DNA of 35,495 bases from Zymogenus sp964542895 (GCA_964542895.1 CAZIWT010000018.1:1-35495); one strand, 5' to 3'. Counted from the first letter of the stretch, positions 7,016 through 15,595 are shown. The notes: generated from the letters alone by a model not told the origin. Translations and numbers: made by a program.

Positions 7016-8452
7016 ATGGCTGTCTTGAAAAGGGCCGTCGGCCTGAGGACCGTGGTCTCCACCGGGGCGGGAATGGCGCTTGCCACCGTAACGTACATAT
7101 CGTTCATCGAGCTTGCAAGCTATCTGACGGGCAATTCCGCATGGATAGCGATCCTCACATCGGGACTCATGGCGGTGCTTGCGGGATCATGTTTCTGTGA
7201 GCTTAATTCCATGTATCCAACCGCGGCGGGCTTGAAGCTCTACGTTGAGAAGGCTTTCAACGAGCGCGTCGCAATTATTGTCGCCGGCGTCTACGTAATG
7301 GGACAGATTGCCATCGTGGGCGCCGAAGTTTATATATTTTCTCAAGTGCTGTCTGTGGGAATTACGATAGTCCCACCGGTAATCTGGGCGATAGCCTTTA
7401 TGGCTCTTTTATTTTTCCTTAACTACAGGGGAATAAGGATTGCAGGCATGACTCAGGACATCATTGCCTACACGATGTTTGCCGGCCTTATCCTGATTTC
7501 CGTATACGGTTTTTACAGGATAGATTTTAACATTGCAAATCCGATTACTATCGGGAGCCTGGACGGCTTCATCCAGGCCGTAGCAATAGGCATAAGTTCC
7601 TACATCGCCTTCGAGTGGGTGGTTACCATCTCGGAAGAGGTAACCGACGTTAAGCTGGTGCCGAAGGGGATGATGATAGGCCTTGGGGTACTGGCGATAG
7701 TCTACGCCCTTTTTTCGACGGCCATGACCTCGGTTCTGGGAAACGAGGGTCTGGCGTGGGCGTTAAGGCCGGATTTCCTGCCGGCCAACGTTCCGGTGCT
7801 CTTGTGGGTGGTCAGCAGTGACGGTCTTCCAATTCCCCACGTCCTTTACGGGATGAAGCTTTTGGGCAGATTCGGTCTCTATTTCATGATAGGTATGTCG
7901 ATTCTGGCATCACTGACGTCCCTAAACGCCGGACTGCTGACCTTTTCGAGGTTCGTCTATGCCATGGCCAGGGACTGGTCCCTCCCCAGGCTGTTCGCAA
8001 AGCTCCACCCAAAACACGCCACACCCTGGGTGGCCATGGTGGTGGTGATAATCTACGGGGCACTTATTATCACGTATACATTCGCAACACACTTCGTCCT
8101 TTCGATGATCTTTACCATCGTGGCGGTGGAGTGTATGATGTACGTTATCATGGCGCTGTCTGTAATTCGCCTCAGGTTTAAGGACCCCGATAGAGAGAGG
8201 AGCTTTAAGATCAAAGGGGGGATAGTCTTCCCGATAATCGTGATCATCATCTACGGGATCGTGGGCTGTTTCATTCTCTTCGGCCCGGTAAATACCGCTG
8301 AAGATTTACTGGAACAGAGAATCGCCCTCTACTTCATCATCGGTCTTATAATCTTTAATACGATATACGCCTTCTTGGTCTGGCCGAGGCTCAGGGCGAA
8401 GTATCAGAAGATAGCCGATGCGAGGGTGCCAAGAAGAAGGAGGAGACCATAG
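7016..8452 (+). CDS. APC-family amino acid/amine permease, copy 1
   Basis: The 478-residue protein has about twelve hydrophobic segments and the family pattern of the amino acid/polyamine/organocation superfamily. It has a Gly-rich first helix (STGAGMALATVTY, residues 16-28), the loop FCELNSMYPTAAGLKLYVEKAF (about 60-81) and the conserved WVVTISEEVTDVKLVPKGM segment near residue 205. It should import an amino acid or amine with H+ or Na+, or exchange it for a product. It ends in a basic tail RVPRRRRRP, shared with the second permease at 13513. The gene lies 44 bases after an aminotransferase and before V4R genes, an order (permease then V4R) repeated further on. The substrate is not known. 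Confidence 0.88.
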   Translation: MAVLKRAVGLRTVVSTGAGMALATVTYISFIELASYLTGNSAWIAILTSGLMAVLAGSCFCELNSMYPTAAGLKLYVEKAFNERVAIIVAGVYVMGQIAIVGAEVYIFSQVLSVGITIVPPVIWAIAFMALLFFLNYRGIRIAGMTQDIIAYTMFAGLILISVYGFYRIDFNIANPITIGSLDGFIQAVAIGISSYIAFEWVVTISEEVTDVKLVPKGMMIGLGVLAIVYALFSTAMTSVLGNEGLAWALRPDFLPANVPVLLWVVSSDGLPIPHVLYGMKLLGRFGLYFMIGMSILASLTSLNAGLLTFSRFVYAMARDWSLPRLFAKLHPKHATPWVAMVVVIIYGALIITYTFATHFVLSMIFTIVAVECMMYVIMALSVIRLRFKDPDRERSFKIKGGIVFPIIVIIIYGIVGCFILFGPVNTAEDLLEQRIALYFIIGLIIFNTIYAFLVWPRLRAKYQKIADARVPRRRRRP

Positions 8453-8622
8453 AAAAAATAGTGGAGCGGCCAATGTTTGATTGAATGAGAACGTCTAACT
8501 ATATTTTGATGTTGCAATATCGTTGAAATATGGTTGATGTTGTAGATGCATCTGAGTGTGGTAAGTATATATATGCCTTGACTTTTCTATCTGATCTTTA
8601 TCTGGATAAAGGAGGACTTGTT
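8453..8622 (+). promoter_or_regulatory. Spacer with direct repeats before the V4R genes
   Basis: Two copies of TTGATGTTG start at 8506 and 8534, 28 bases apart, followed by an AT-rich TATATATA near 8567. A regulator could bind the repeats. I cannot fix a promoter here. Confidence 0.25.
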
Positions 8623-9246
8623 ATGCTTAAAGAGAATATTCCAAACTCACTGATGTACATCTCGCTTCTGACTATGAAGGAAATCATGGGGGAAAATGGC
8701 ATTAAGGCGGTGCTTAATCATGCCAATATTCCAAAATACATAGAACAGATGCCGCCGAACAACGACAAGCTCGAGGTGCCCCTTGACGATTTCTCCAAGC
8801 TGTTCGTAAGCATCCTCGATATCTTCGGAGAAAAAGGGGCGAGGTCGCTTCTCTATAATCTCGGGCGGAAGAGTTTTCACATCATATTAGAGGAGAATCC
8901 TAACCTCTTCGGTCTGGTCGGATTGGGATTGAAGCTCCTTTCTAAGAAAAAGCGTATAGAAAAACTTTTTTCGATTGCATCTAAAGAAACAAATAAAATA
9001 TTTGGAGAAAACCAGAGATACTACGAGACCGAGGAGGGTTATGTCTTCGAAATATACGATTGCTTCTGGTGCAAGGGTCTCAAGACGGAGGGGCCGATCT
9101 GCTTTGCCGAGATAGGATGGGACGTCGAGGCGGTTAAATGGGCCACGGGGGGTGATGAGCACGAGGTGAAGGAGGTGATGTGCCGGGCCAAGGGAGATGA
9201 TGTCTGCAAAATCATTATATCATACGGACCGAAAAAGATTGATTAA
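8623..9246 (+). CDS. V4R (4-vinyl reductase) domain protein, copy 1
   Basis: This 207-residue soluble protein carries a C-terminal V4R domain. V4R domains bind small hydrophobic molecules; known examples are BchJ and the sensor domain of XylR/DmpR-type regulators. The Cys-rich core is DCFWCKGLKTEGPICFAE followed by EVMCRAKGDDVCK (Cys147, Cys150, Cys160, Cys187, Cys195), which could bind a metal. Residues 1-130 are a helical region shared with the paralogues. There is no DNA-binding domain or ATPase. A longer frame begins at 8530, but the ATG at 8623 has the ribosome site AAAGGAGG, and all the paralogues begin with the same MLK..IPNS motif here. It is the first of three tandem copies. Confidence 0.83.
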   Translation: MLKENIPNSLMYISLLTMKEIMGENGIKAVLNHANIPKYIEQMPPNNDKLEVPLDDFSKLFVSILDIFGEKGARSLLYNLGRKSFHIILEENPNLFGLVGLGLKLLSKKKRIEKLFSIASKETNKIFGENQRYYETEEGYVFEIYDCFWCKGLKTEGPICFAEIGWDVEAVKWATGGDEHEVKEVMCRAKGDDVCKIIISYGPKKID

Positions 9247-9328
9247 GCTAAAGAGAGAATCGAAATAAGCTGAAGGGAGTATAAAAAGTATATTGATTGG
9301 AACACCCTTAAGTGATACGAGGTAAATC

Positions 9329-9949
9329 GTGCTTAAAGATCACATCCCAAACTCCCTTATGTATATAGCGCTTTTGACTTTAAAGGATATTCTCGGGGAG
9401 AACGGCTTTAGGGCCCTGCTCAATCACTCCAGGATATCAGAATATATCGAAAATATTCCGCCAAACAATGAAAAGCTTGAGGTCCCCTTTTCGGATTTCT
9501 CAAAACTATTTAAGGGTATTCTCGATATTTTCGGCGAAAAGGGGGCAAGGCCGCTCCTCATTAATCTCGGGCGGAGGAGCTTTCACGTGATTCTGGAGGA
9601 GAACCCCGCCCTCTTCGGCTTGGTCGGGTTGGGTTTGAAGCTTCTCTCGAAGAAAAAGCGTATAGACAAGCTTTATACCGTCGCGTCCAAGGAGACGAAT
9701 ATGGTATTCGGGGAGAACCAGAACTACTATATGAGCGATGAGGGATTTGTCTTCGAGATATACGATTGCTTCTGGTGCAAGGGCCTAAAGACGAAGGGCC
9801 CGATCTGTTTTGCGGAGGTCGGGTGGGACATCGAGGCGGCCAAGTGGGCCTCGGGGGGAGACGATTACGAGGTAAGGGAGGTATTGTGCCGGGCCAAGGG
9901 GGACGATATGTGCAGATTCGTTGTATCGCTCGATCCGAAAGGAGATTGA
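9329..9949 (+). CDS. V4R (4-vinyl reductase) domain protein, copy 2
   Basis: The 206-residue protein is very similar to copy 1 at 8623 along its whole length, including the DCFWCKGLKTKGPICFAE core and VLCRAKGDDMCR at the C-terminus. All five Cys of the family core are kept. The GTG start (9329) aligns exactly with the ATG of copy 1 and has GAGGT just upstream. A hydrophobic ligand or a metal site is suggested by the family, but nothing shows an enzymatic role. Expression is probably coupled with the flanking copies. Confidence 0.82.
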   Translation: MLKDHIPNSLMYIALLTLKDILGENGFRALLNHSRISEYIENIPPNNEKLEVPFSDFSKLFKGILDIFGEKGARPLLINLGRRSFHVILEENPALFGLVGLGLKLLSKKKRIDKLYTVASKETNMVFGENQNYYMSDEGFVFEIYDCFWCKGLKTKGPICFAEVGWDIEAAKWASGGDDYEVREVLCRAKGDDMCRFVVSLDPKGD

Positions 9950-10036
9950 ATAAGCCAAAGAGAGAATTGAAATAAGCCGCAAGGAGAGTAGAAGTATATT
10001 GATTAATATTCCCTTTTTAGCGATATGGGGCAAATC

Positions 10037-10654
10037 ATGCTTAAAGATTATATCCCAAACTCCTTGATGTATGTTACGCTTCTTACATTAAAAGATATTC
10101 TGGGAGAAAATGGCTTTAATGCGCTGCTCCAGTGTTCTAAACTAAATAAATACAGAGAGACATTTCCTCCGAATAACGATAAACTCGAAGTGTTGGGAAG
10201 TGAGTTTACTCAATTAATCAGCGGGGTTATCTATATTTTTGGTGAGAAGGGAGCAAAGCCCCTCCTCTACAACGCCGGACGCAGGGGTTTTCAGATTATT
10301 CTTGAAGAGAATCCCGCAATGTTTGGCCTCGTGGGTTTGGGACTGAAGGCGTTGCCCAAAAGAAAGCGGCTTGAAAAAGTCTTTTCCACCGGGTCTAAAC
10401 AGGCCAATAAACTATTTGGAGAAAACCAGAGATTTTATGTAAGTGATGAAGGCTTTATAAGTGAGTTTTTCGATTGCTTTTGGTGCAAGGGAATTAAATC
10501 AGAGGGTCCGATATGTTTTGGTGAATTGGGATTTAATGCGGAGACCGCAAAATGGGCCACGGGAGACGAGTACGAGGTAAAGGAGGTTTTGTGCAAGGCC
10601 AAGGGGGATGATATCTGTAAGGTTGTGGTTTCCCTGGATCCTAAACAAGACTAA
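10037..10654 (+). CDS. V4R (4-vinyl reductase) domain protein, copy 3
   Basis: This third tandem paralogue has 205 residues from the ATG at 10037, which aligns with the starts of copies 1 and 2. An ATG at 10025 would add four residues (MGQI), but it lies where the ribosome site of copy 2 lies. The Cys core is intact (DCFWCKGIKSEGPICFGE, VLCKAKGDDICK). The middle of the protein differs more, for example YNAGRRGFQIILEENPAMF, and this part is closer to the distant fourth copy at 14946. Divergence among copies could mean different ligands or hetero-oligomers. Confidence 0.8.
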   Translation: MLKDYIPNSLMYVTLLTLKDILGENGFNALLQCSKLNKYRETFPPNNDKLEVLGSEFTQLISGVIYIFGEKGAKPLLYNAGRRGFQIILEENPAMFGLVGLGLKALPKRKRLEKVFSTGSKQANKLFGENQRFYVSDEGFISEFFDCFWCKGIKSEGPICFGELGFNAETAKWATGDEYEVKEVLCKAKGDDICKVVVSLDPKQD

Positions 10655-10713
10655 TGGAACATAGGTTGATAAAAAGGGCGAAACTAAAAGAGAAATTTAG
10701 ATCGAGTTTTTTC

Positions 10714-10742
10714 TTGATTTATTTAAAGCTATTGAACATATT
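10714..10742 (+). promoter_or_regulatory. Possible promoter before the split transketolase
   Basis: TTGATT (10714-10719) and CATATT (10737-10742) are spaced by 17 bases in an AT-rich stretch just before the ribosome site of the transketolase N-terminal subunit. Each match is only moderate. Confidence 0.3.
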
Positions 10743-10761
10743 TAAAAACAGGAGGTAAGAT

Positions 10762-11601
10762 ATGTCTCTTTCCGATTCAGAATTAAAGAAGTTGGAGGAG
10801 AAGGCCTACCAGCTGCGCAAAGACATCGTTCAGACCGTTGCATGGTCGGGCGGTGGACACGCCGGGGGGGGGCTCTCTCAGCTCGATTTACTTGTGGCGC
10901 TTTACTACAAGTATATGAAGATCGACCCAAAAAAACCCGAAAAGGAGGATCGGGACAGGTTAGTTCTATCCAAGGGGCACGGCGGTGTCGGCTACGCGCC
11001 GGTCCTGGCGGACAAGGGGTATTTTGACTTTGACCTGTTGAAGACCTTCAACCACACCGGCTCGAGCTTCGGGATGCATCTCGACAAGCTGAAGGTTCCC
11101 GGGGTGGATGCGTCTACGGGGTCCCTCGGCCACGGTCTCTCGATCGCCGTGGGGCTCGCCCTGGGGGCGAAGATGGGCGGGAAGAAGTGGATCACCTACT
11201 GCATCATGGGAGACGGCGAGCAGCACGAGGGAGCGATATGGGAGGCGGCCATGGCGGCAGCCCATTTCAAGCTCAATAACCTCATCGGATTTGTCGACAG
11301 GAACAGGTTCTGCATCGACGGCATGTGCGAAGATATCATGAACGTGGAGCCGCTGGACAAGAAATGGGAGGCGTTCGGTTGGAAGGTAGTGACGATTAAT
11401 GGCCATGACTACAACGAGATAACAGATGCAATCGATGAGGGGCTTGCCTATAAAGATGGCCCGTTTCTGATCATTGCCAATACGGTAAAGGGGAAGGGGG
11501 TTGAATTCATGGAGGGTGTAGCGGCCTGGCACTACGGGGGACTCGACGGTGATAAGACCAAGGAGGCCCTTGCTTCAATCGACAAGATGTATGGAAAATA
11601 G
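10762..11601 (+). CDS. Transketolase-like enzyme, N-terminal (TPP-binding) subunit
   Basis: The 279-residue protein covers the thiamine diphosphate-binding half of transketolase. Seen are GGGHAGGGLSQLDLL (His33), LSKGHGGVGYAPVL (residues 69-82), STGSLGHGLSIAVG (118-131), and the TPP/Mg motif GDGEQHEGAIWEAAM from residue 150. It needs the C-terminal partner, encoded 15 bases downstream, to make an active site. Such split enzymes transfer a two-carbon ketol unit between sugars or sugar-like substrates and occur in archaea and anaerobes; some act in specialised pathways such as sulfosugar breakdown. No other pentose phosphate gene is near, so a special substrate is likely. The ribosome site AGGAGGT is strong. 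Confidence 0.9.
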   Translation: MSLSDSELKKLEEKAYQLRKDIVQTVAWSGGGHAGGGLSQLDLLVALYYKYMKIDPKKPEKEDRDRLVLSKGHGGVGYAPVLADKGYFDFDLLKTFNHTGSSFGMHLDKLKVPGVDASTGSLGHGLSIAVGLALGAKMGGKKWITYCIMGDGEQHEGAIWEAAMAAAHFKLNNLIGFVDRNRFCIDGMCEDIMNVEPLDKKWEAFGWKVVTINGHDYNEITDAIDEGLAYKDGPFLIIANTVKGKGVEFMEGVAAWHYGGLDGDKTKEALASIDKMYGK

Positions 11602-11616
11602 AAAAGGAGGTTAGTC

Positions 11617-12630
11617 ATGGTAGAAGGTAGTGTAACATGGAGTTTATCCGATGCCGATCACATGACGGCCGCGGAGATATACGGCGAGATGCTCGTCAGG
11701 CTGGGGGAGGAGAGGGAGGAAGTGGTGGCCTTAACTGCGGACCTGGCGAGATCGACTAAGATCGGAAAATTCGAAGAGAAATTTCCGAAGCGCTTTTTCA
11801 ACGTGGGGATAGCGGAGCAGAACCTATTCGGGATAGGCGCCGGGCTCGCCCTGGCGGGATATATCCCCTTCATATCGACGTTTGCGGTCTTTGCATCGTT
11901 GAGGGCGGGGGAGCAGGTTAGGACCGACATCTGTTATCAGAACCTGGACTGCAAGATCATCGCCACCCACTCCGGCGTCTCCTTCGGGCAGGCTGGATCC
12001 ACCCACCACTGCACCGAGGATATCTCGGTGATGAGGTCTTTCGCCAACATGACGGTAATAGTCCCGGCCGACGGCATCGAGACCGCCCAGGCGGTTAGGG
12101 CCTGCATCGACTGGCCCGGCCCGGTCTACATCAGGATAGGGAGGGGCTTCGAGCCCTGGGTCCACAAGGACGACAAGTACGACTATAAGATCGGCAAGGG
12201 GATCGAGATGGTATCGGGGACCGATATTACGGTGATCGCCTGCGGCCCCTCGGTCTACGCCGCGGTGGACGCCGCAAAGACCTTAAAGGATGACGACGGC
12301 CTCTCGGTGAGGGTCATAGACCTCCACACGATAAAGCCGATAGACAAGGAGATCATCGAAAAGGCGGTCACGGAGACCAGGAGGATCGTCACCTTTGAAG
12401 ACCATAACATCATCGGCGGCATGGGGACCGCCGTGGCGGACGTCATAGCGGAGTCGGGCAAGGGATGTGCCTTTAAGAAGGTCGGGATCCCGGACGAGTT
12501 CTCCATCGTCGGATACCCGGAAGATCTCTACAACCACTTCAAGATCGACAGCGAGGGCGTCATCGAGACCGTCCGCGAGGTCATGGGCAAGGAGTTCGAA
12601 GAGGACGAGGACTGGGAAGACGAAATTTAG
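11617..12630 (+). CDS. Transketolase-like enzyme, C-terminal subunit
   Basis: The 337-residue partner of the preceding gene contains the pyrimidine-binding and C-terminal domains. The catalytic Glu67 lies in FFNVGIAEQN, followed by the segment GSTHHCTEDISVMR and PVYIRIGRGFEP. The C-terminal Rossmann-like domain begins near ITVIACGPSVYAAVDAAK. The two subunits together match the length of a full transketolase. It begins 15 bases after the N-terminal subunit with the ribosome site AGGAGG, so both should be made in equal amounts. It ends in an acidic tail rich in Glu and Asp, which is unusual for the family and may serve an interaction. The acceptor and donor sugars are unknown. Confidence 0.9.
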   Translation: MVEGSVTWSLSDADHMTAAEIYGEMLVRLGEEREEVVALTADLARSTKIGKFEEKFPKRFFNVGIAEQNLFGIGAGLALAGYIPFISTFAVFASLRAGEQVRTDICYQNLDCKIIATHSGVSFGQAGSTHHCTEDISVMRSFANMTVIVPADGIETAQAVRACIDWPGPVYIRIGRGFEPWVHKDDKYDYKIGKGIEMVSGTDITVIACGPSVYAAVDAAKTLKDDDGLSVRVIDLHTIKPIDKEIIEKAVTETRRIVTFEDHNIIGGMGTAVADVIAESGKGCAFKKVGIPDEFSIVGYPEDLYNHFKIDSEGVIETVREVMGKEFEEDEDWEDEI

Positions 12631-12663
12631 TAGTGAGAAAACCACAAGAAATAAGGAGGCGAT

Positions 12664-13440
12664 ATGCCTGACGATAAATATGTCCTTGCGAGGATCATGC
12701 TTAGGGCCGCCATCCCCTTGGCCAAGGTTTTGATCGAGGACGACCCAAAGATGCGGGAAAACTACCGCGGGTTCAACAGCGTCGTCCAGTTCGAGGTGAA
12801 GGGGAGCGAAGACCTTGTCGCCGTTATGAATTTCGTCGACGGGATTCCCGAGTTCAGCTTTGAGCGCCACGAGAACCCGGACGTCAACTTCGTGTTCAAA
12901 AACGCCGGCCAGCTCAACAAGTTCTTCGCCGGAAAGATAGCCATGCCGAAGATAAAGGGGATGCTCAAGCTGGGGATCCTCCTGAAGGTGGTACCGCTAC
13001 TTCTGGGGCTTACGCTGCTGCTTCCCTCCAAAAAGCCGAAGGACCCGGCAAAGAGGAGGCTCAAGGTAAAGCTCCTCTTCTATATGCTGAGCTCCGCCCT
13101 CTCCCAGATGAACAAGGCAGGGGACGAGGAGTTCAAGGAATTCACCGAGAAGATGCCCGACAGGGTCATCCAGTGGACCTGTCTTCCCGACGGGCCTTAC
13201 GCATACTTAAGAATAAAGCGGGGAAAGACCAAGGCGGGAAGGGGCCTCTACACGAGGAGGAAGCCCTTCATAGATATGCAGTTTAAGGATGTGGACTGCG
13301 CCATCAAGGTTCTCACGAACGAGGTAGACCTGATCGTCGCGGTGAAGGACGGCTACCTGACCCAGATCGGATCGCCGGAGTACGGTGCAAAGCTGGGATC
13401 GTACATGCTCAAGATCGACCAGTGGATCAGGGAGACCTAG
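12664..13440 (+). CDS. Large SCP2-like protein, possibly two SCP2 repeats
   Basis: I do not recognise the full 258-residue protein. Residues 38-95 (VVQFEVKGSEDLVAVMNFVDG, then NVFKNAGQ-like VNFVFKNAGQLNKFFAGKI) resemble the strand and helix pattern of an SCP2 sterol-carrier domain. Residues 205-255 (IDMQFKDVDCAIKVL, VKDGYLTQIGSPEYGAKLGSYM) show a second similar pattern. Between them lies a hydrophobic, Lys-rich stretch LLKVVPLLLGLTLLLPSKKPK (residues 103-123), which could touch a membrane. It lies 33 bases after the transketolase C-subunit with the ribosome site AAGGAGG and is clearly part of the operon. A hydrophobic-ligand or lipid-carrying role is inferred. It is longer than the SCP2 protein at 5152. 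Confidence 0.6.
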   Translation: MPDDKYVLARIMLRAAIPLAKVLIEDDPKMRENYRGFNSVVQFEVKGSEDLVAVMNFVDGIPEFSFERHENPDVNFVFKNAGQLNKFFAGKIAMPKIKGMLKLGILLKVVPLLLGLTLLLPSKKPKDPAKRRLKVKLLFYMLSSALSQMNKAGDEEFKEFTEKMPDRVIQWTCLPDGPYAYLRIKRGKTKAGRGLYTRRKPFIDMQFKDVDCAIKVLTNEVDLIVAVKDGYLTQIGSPEYGAKLGSYMLKIDQWIRET

Positions 13441-13512
13441 TCCCTGTCTCGAGGATTCGCGTTCAGTCGGGCGTTTATATTTTACGGCTCGAATTATAGT
13501 TAAGGAGGGTCA

Positions 13513-14859
13513 ATGGCCGAGCTTAAAAGGGCATTGAGGCTCAGGACCGTTGTAGCCACCAGCGCCGGAATGGCGATGGCCACGTCATGTTATGTCGCGG
13601 GGGTCGAGATCGCCAACATGGTGGCGGGGCAGACGGCGTGGATAGCCATTCTCGTGGCCGGGGTGATGTGTATGTTGTCGGCCCTCTGCTTCTCGGAGCT
13701 GAGCGGGATGTACCCGTCGGCGGCGGGATTGAAGCTCTATATCGAGAGGGCCTTCGGAGAGAGGACAGCGATCATCGTGGGGGCCTTCTACATTGCGTGC
13801 GCCATAGCCATCGTGGGACCCGAGACCCACGTCTTGAGCAAGGTCATAGGAAGGGTCTTTCCGAACGTCCCGAGTCTGGTCTGGGTCTTCCTCTTCCTGG
13901 GGATAATCGCCCTGGTAAATCTCAGGGGGATAATCGTCACAGGCTGGGTACAGGATGTCCTCTCCTACTCGATGATAACGTTCATGTTGATAGTGGGGGG
14001 CTACGCGATTGCAGTATCCGGGGTGGAGGTGGGAGAGTTCTTCCATCCCGGGGATGCGGTGGGCGTGGTGGAGGCGGCGGCGCTGGGGGTTTTTCTCTAC
14101 GTCGCCTTCGAGTGGGTTACCCCCCTGGCGGAGGAGGTCACCGACGGCATGATGATACCCAAGGGGATGCTCATGGCGGTGGGCCTCCTCGCGATCACCT
14201 ACGTGGTATTCATTACCGGGATGACCTCCGTCGTAGACAAGGAGATCCTCGCCGGCTCCAGGATACCCCACATGCTGATGGGAGAGACGCTCTTCGGTCG
14301 ATACGGCCTCTGGTTCTTTGCATTTATGAGTATAATGGCGTCGATGACCTCATACAACGCGGGATTTTTGAACTTCTCGAGATTCATGTACGCCATGGGG
14401 CGCGACAACATCCTGCCCAGGGTTTTCTCGAAGCTTCACCCGAGCTACGCCACGCCCTGGTTTGCGGTCCTGTTTACGTTCACTATCTCTATAATTGCGT
14501 CGCTCTACGTCTTTTTTACCGAGAGGGTAATGATACTCATCAAGGTCACCGCCGCCATAGAGGTGATTATCTATATCGCCATGGCGCTGGCGGTGATTAA
14601 GCTTCGGAGATCGAAAAGAGACGAGGTGCGCCCGTTCAAGATACCGGGGGGGATCGTTGTTCCAGTTCTCGCAATCCTTTTCTTCCTGGTCCTTCTTGTG
14701 GGGATTTACGCGGACGACATTGTTGTCCTCTATATAATGCTATCGATCCTGCTCGTCTGCGTCCTGTATACCCTTACCGTTGTGCCGAGGCTCAAGGCCG
14801 CCTATGAGGCGCGGATGGCAAAGCGGGTTCCCAGGAGGAGGCGTCCGGGAAGCTCCTAG
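13513..14859 (+). CDS. APC-family amino acid/amine permease, copy 2
   Basis: The 448-residue permease is a paralogue of the one at 7016, with the same opening (ELKRALRLRTVVATSAGMAMA), the same loop FSELSGMYPSAAGLKLYIERAF, the conserved WVTPLAEEVTDGMMIPKGM and the basic tail RVPRRRRPGSS. It has about twelve membrane segments. Compared with copy 1 it lacks about 30 residues in the region after the EEVTD motif (copy 1 has an extra loop ALRPDFLPANVPVLLWVVSS near residue 255). The ribosome site AAGGAGG is good. As with copy 1, a V4R gene follows. Two related carriers may serve uptake and export, or two related substrates. Confidence 0.87.
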   Translation: MAELKRALRLRTVVATSAGMAMATSCYVAGVEIANMVAGQTAWIAILVAGVMCMLSALCFSELSGMYPSAAGLKLYIERAFGERTAIIVGAFYIACAIAIVGPETHVLSKVIGRVFPNVPSLVWVFLFLGIIALVNLRGIIVTGWVQDVLSYSMITFMLIVGGYAIAVSGVEVGEFFHPGDAVGVVEAAALGVFLYVAFEWVTPLAEEVTDGMMIPKGMLMAVGLLAITYVVFITGMTSVVDKEILAGSRIPHMLMGETLFGRYGLWFFAFMSIMASMTSYNAGFLNFSRFMYAMGRDNILPRVFSKLHPSYATPWFAVLFTFTISIIASLYVFFTERVMILIKVTAAIEVIIYIAMALAVIKLRRSKRDEVRPFKIPGGIVVPVLAILFFLVLLVGIYADDIVVLYIMLSILLVCVLYTLTVVPRLKAAYEARMAKRVPRRRRPGSS

Positions 14860-14945
14860 GAGGTAAAACAGGGCGGCTTTCGTTTTAAGTTTGCCGTCGT
14901 CGGCCGTTAGTGCTAAAATGGATGGGTGGAGATAGGAGGTGAGGT

Positions 14946-15565
14946 ATGCTTAAGGAACATATTCCGAATTCGATGATGCATATTCCCTCCACACGATTCA
15001 GGATAAAATTGGTGAAAACGGGGTGAACGCGCTGTTGAATCATGCCAAGCTCACCAAGTACAGGGGCAACTTCACGCCGAACGACGAAAAAAACGAGGTG
15101 CCTATCGCCGAATTCAGCTCGGTTTTGGGAAGCTTGATCGAAATATTCGGAGAGAAGGGATCGAGGTCGATAATGTACAATGCCGGGCGCAGGGGTTTCC
15201 AGGTCGTCCTGGAGAAGAACCCGGCGATGCTCGGATTTGTCAATCTTGGACTTAAATTGTTGAGCAAGAGGAAAAGGCTGGAAAAGGTCTTTACTATTGG
15301 TGCCGAGGGAACCAACAAGGTCTTCGGGGAAAACCAGAGGTTCTACGTGAGCGACGAGGGATTCGTCTGCGAGCTTTTCGACTGTTACTGGTGCAAGGGG
15401 CTCAAAAGCCAGGGGCCTATATGTCACGGCGAGGTAGGGCTGGACGCCGAGGTGGCAAAGTGGGCCACCGGCGACGAGCACGAGGTAAAAGAGGTGTTAT
15501 GCAGGGCCAAGGGGGACGATGTCTGCAAGGTTGTGATATCCTTCGAGCCGAAAGAGAAAAACTAG
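14946..15565 (+). pseudogene. V4R domain protein, copy 4, with a frameshift near its start
   Basis: Translation from the ATG at 14946, which has a perfect ribosome site (AGGAGG, seven bases before), gives MLKEHIPNSMMHI, the family start, and then runs into a TGA at 15024. The rest of the gene continues in another frame from about 14984 (SLHTIQDKIGENG aligning with ALLTLKDILGENG) to 15565. One base is missing near the run ATTCCC at 14982-14987. The downstream part is otherwise intact with all five core Cys (DCYWCKGLKSQGPICHGE, VLCRAKGDDVCK). A GTG at 15023 could restart a truncated protein. It is either a recent inactivation, a sequencing error or a rare recoding event. The gene follows an APC permease, as copy 1 does. 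Confidence 0.75.
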
Positions 15566-15595
15566 AGTTTAGGAAATAATCAAGGAGCAAGAAAG

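Larger units (their letters stand above)
8623..10654 (+). repeat. Tandem triplication of a V4R gene with its spacer
   Basis: Genes at 8623, 9329 and 10037 are paralogues. The spacers after copies 1 and 2 are also alike: both contain AAGC.AAAGAGAGAAT.GAAATAAGC, then AAG(G)GAG, then AAGTATATTGATT, then a weak ribosome site just before the MLK start. The repeat unit of about 700 bases therefore includes gene and spacer, which points to tandem duplication. Copy 3 has diverged most. Confidence 0.75.

Noticed and set aside
8530..8622. N-terminal extension of the first V4R protein
   Set aside because: The ATG at 8623 has a strong ribosome site and aligns with the starts of the other copies; the extension has no counterpart in them.
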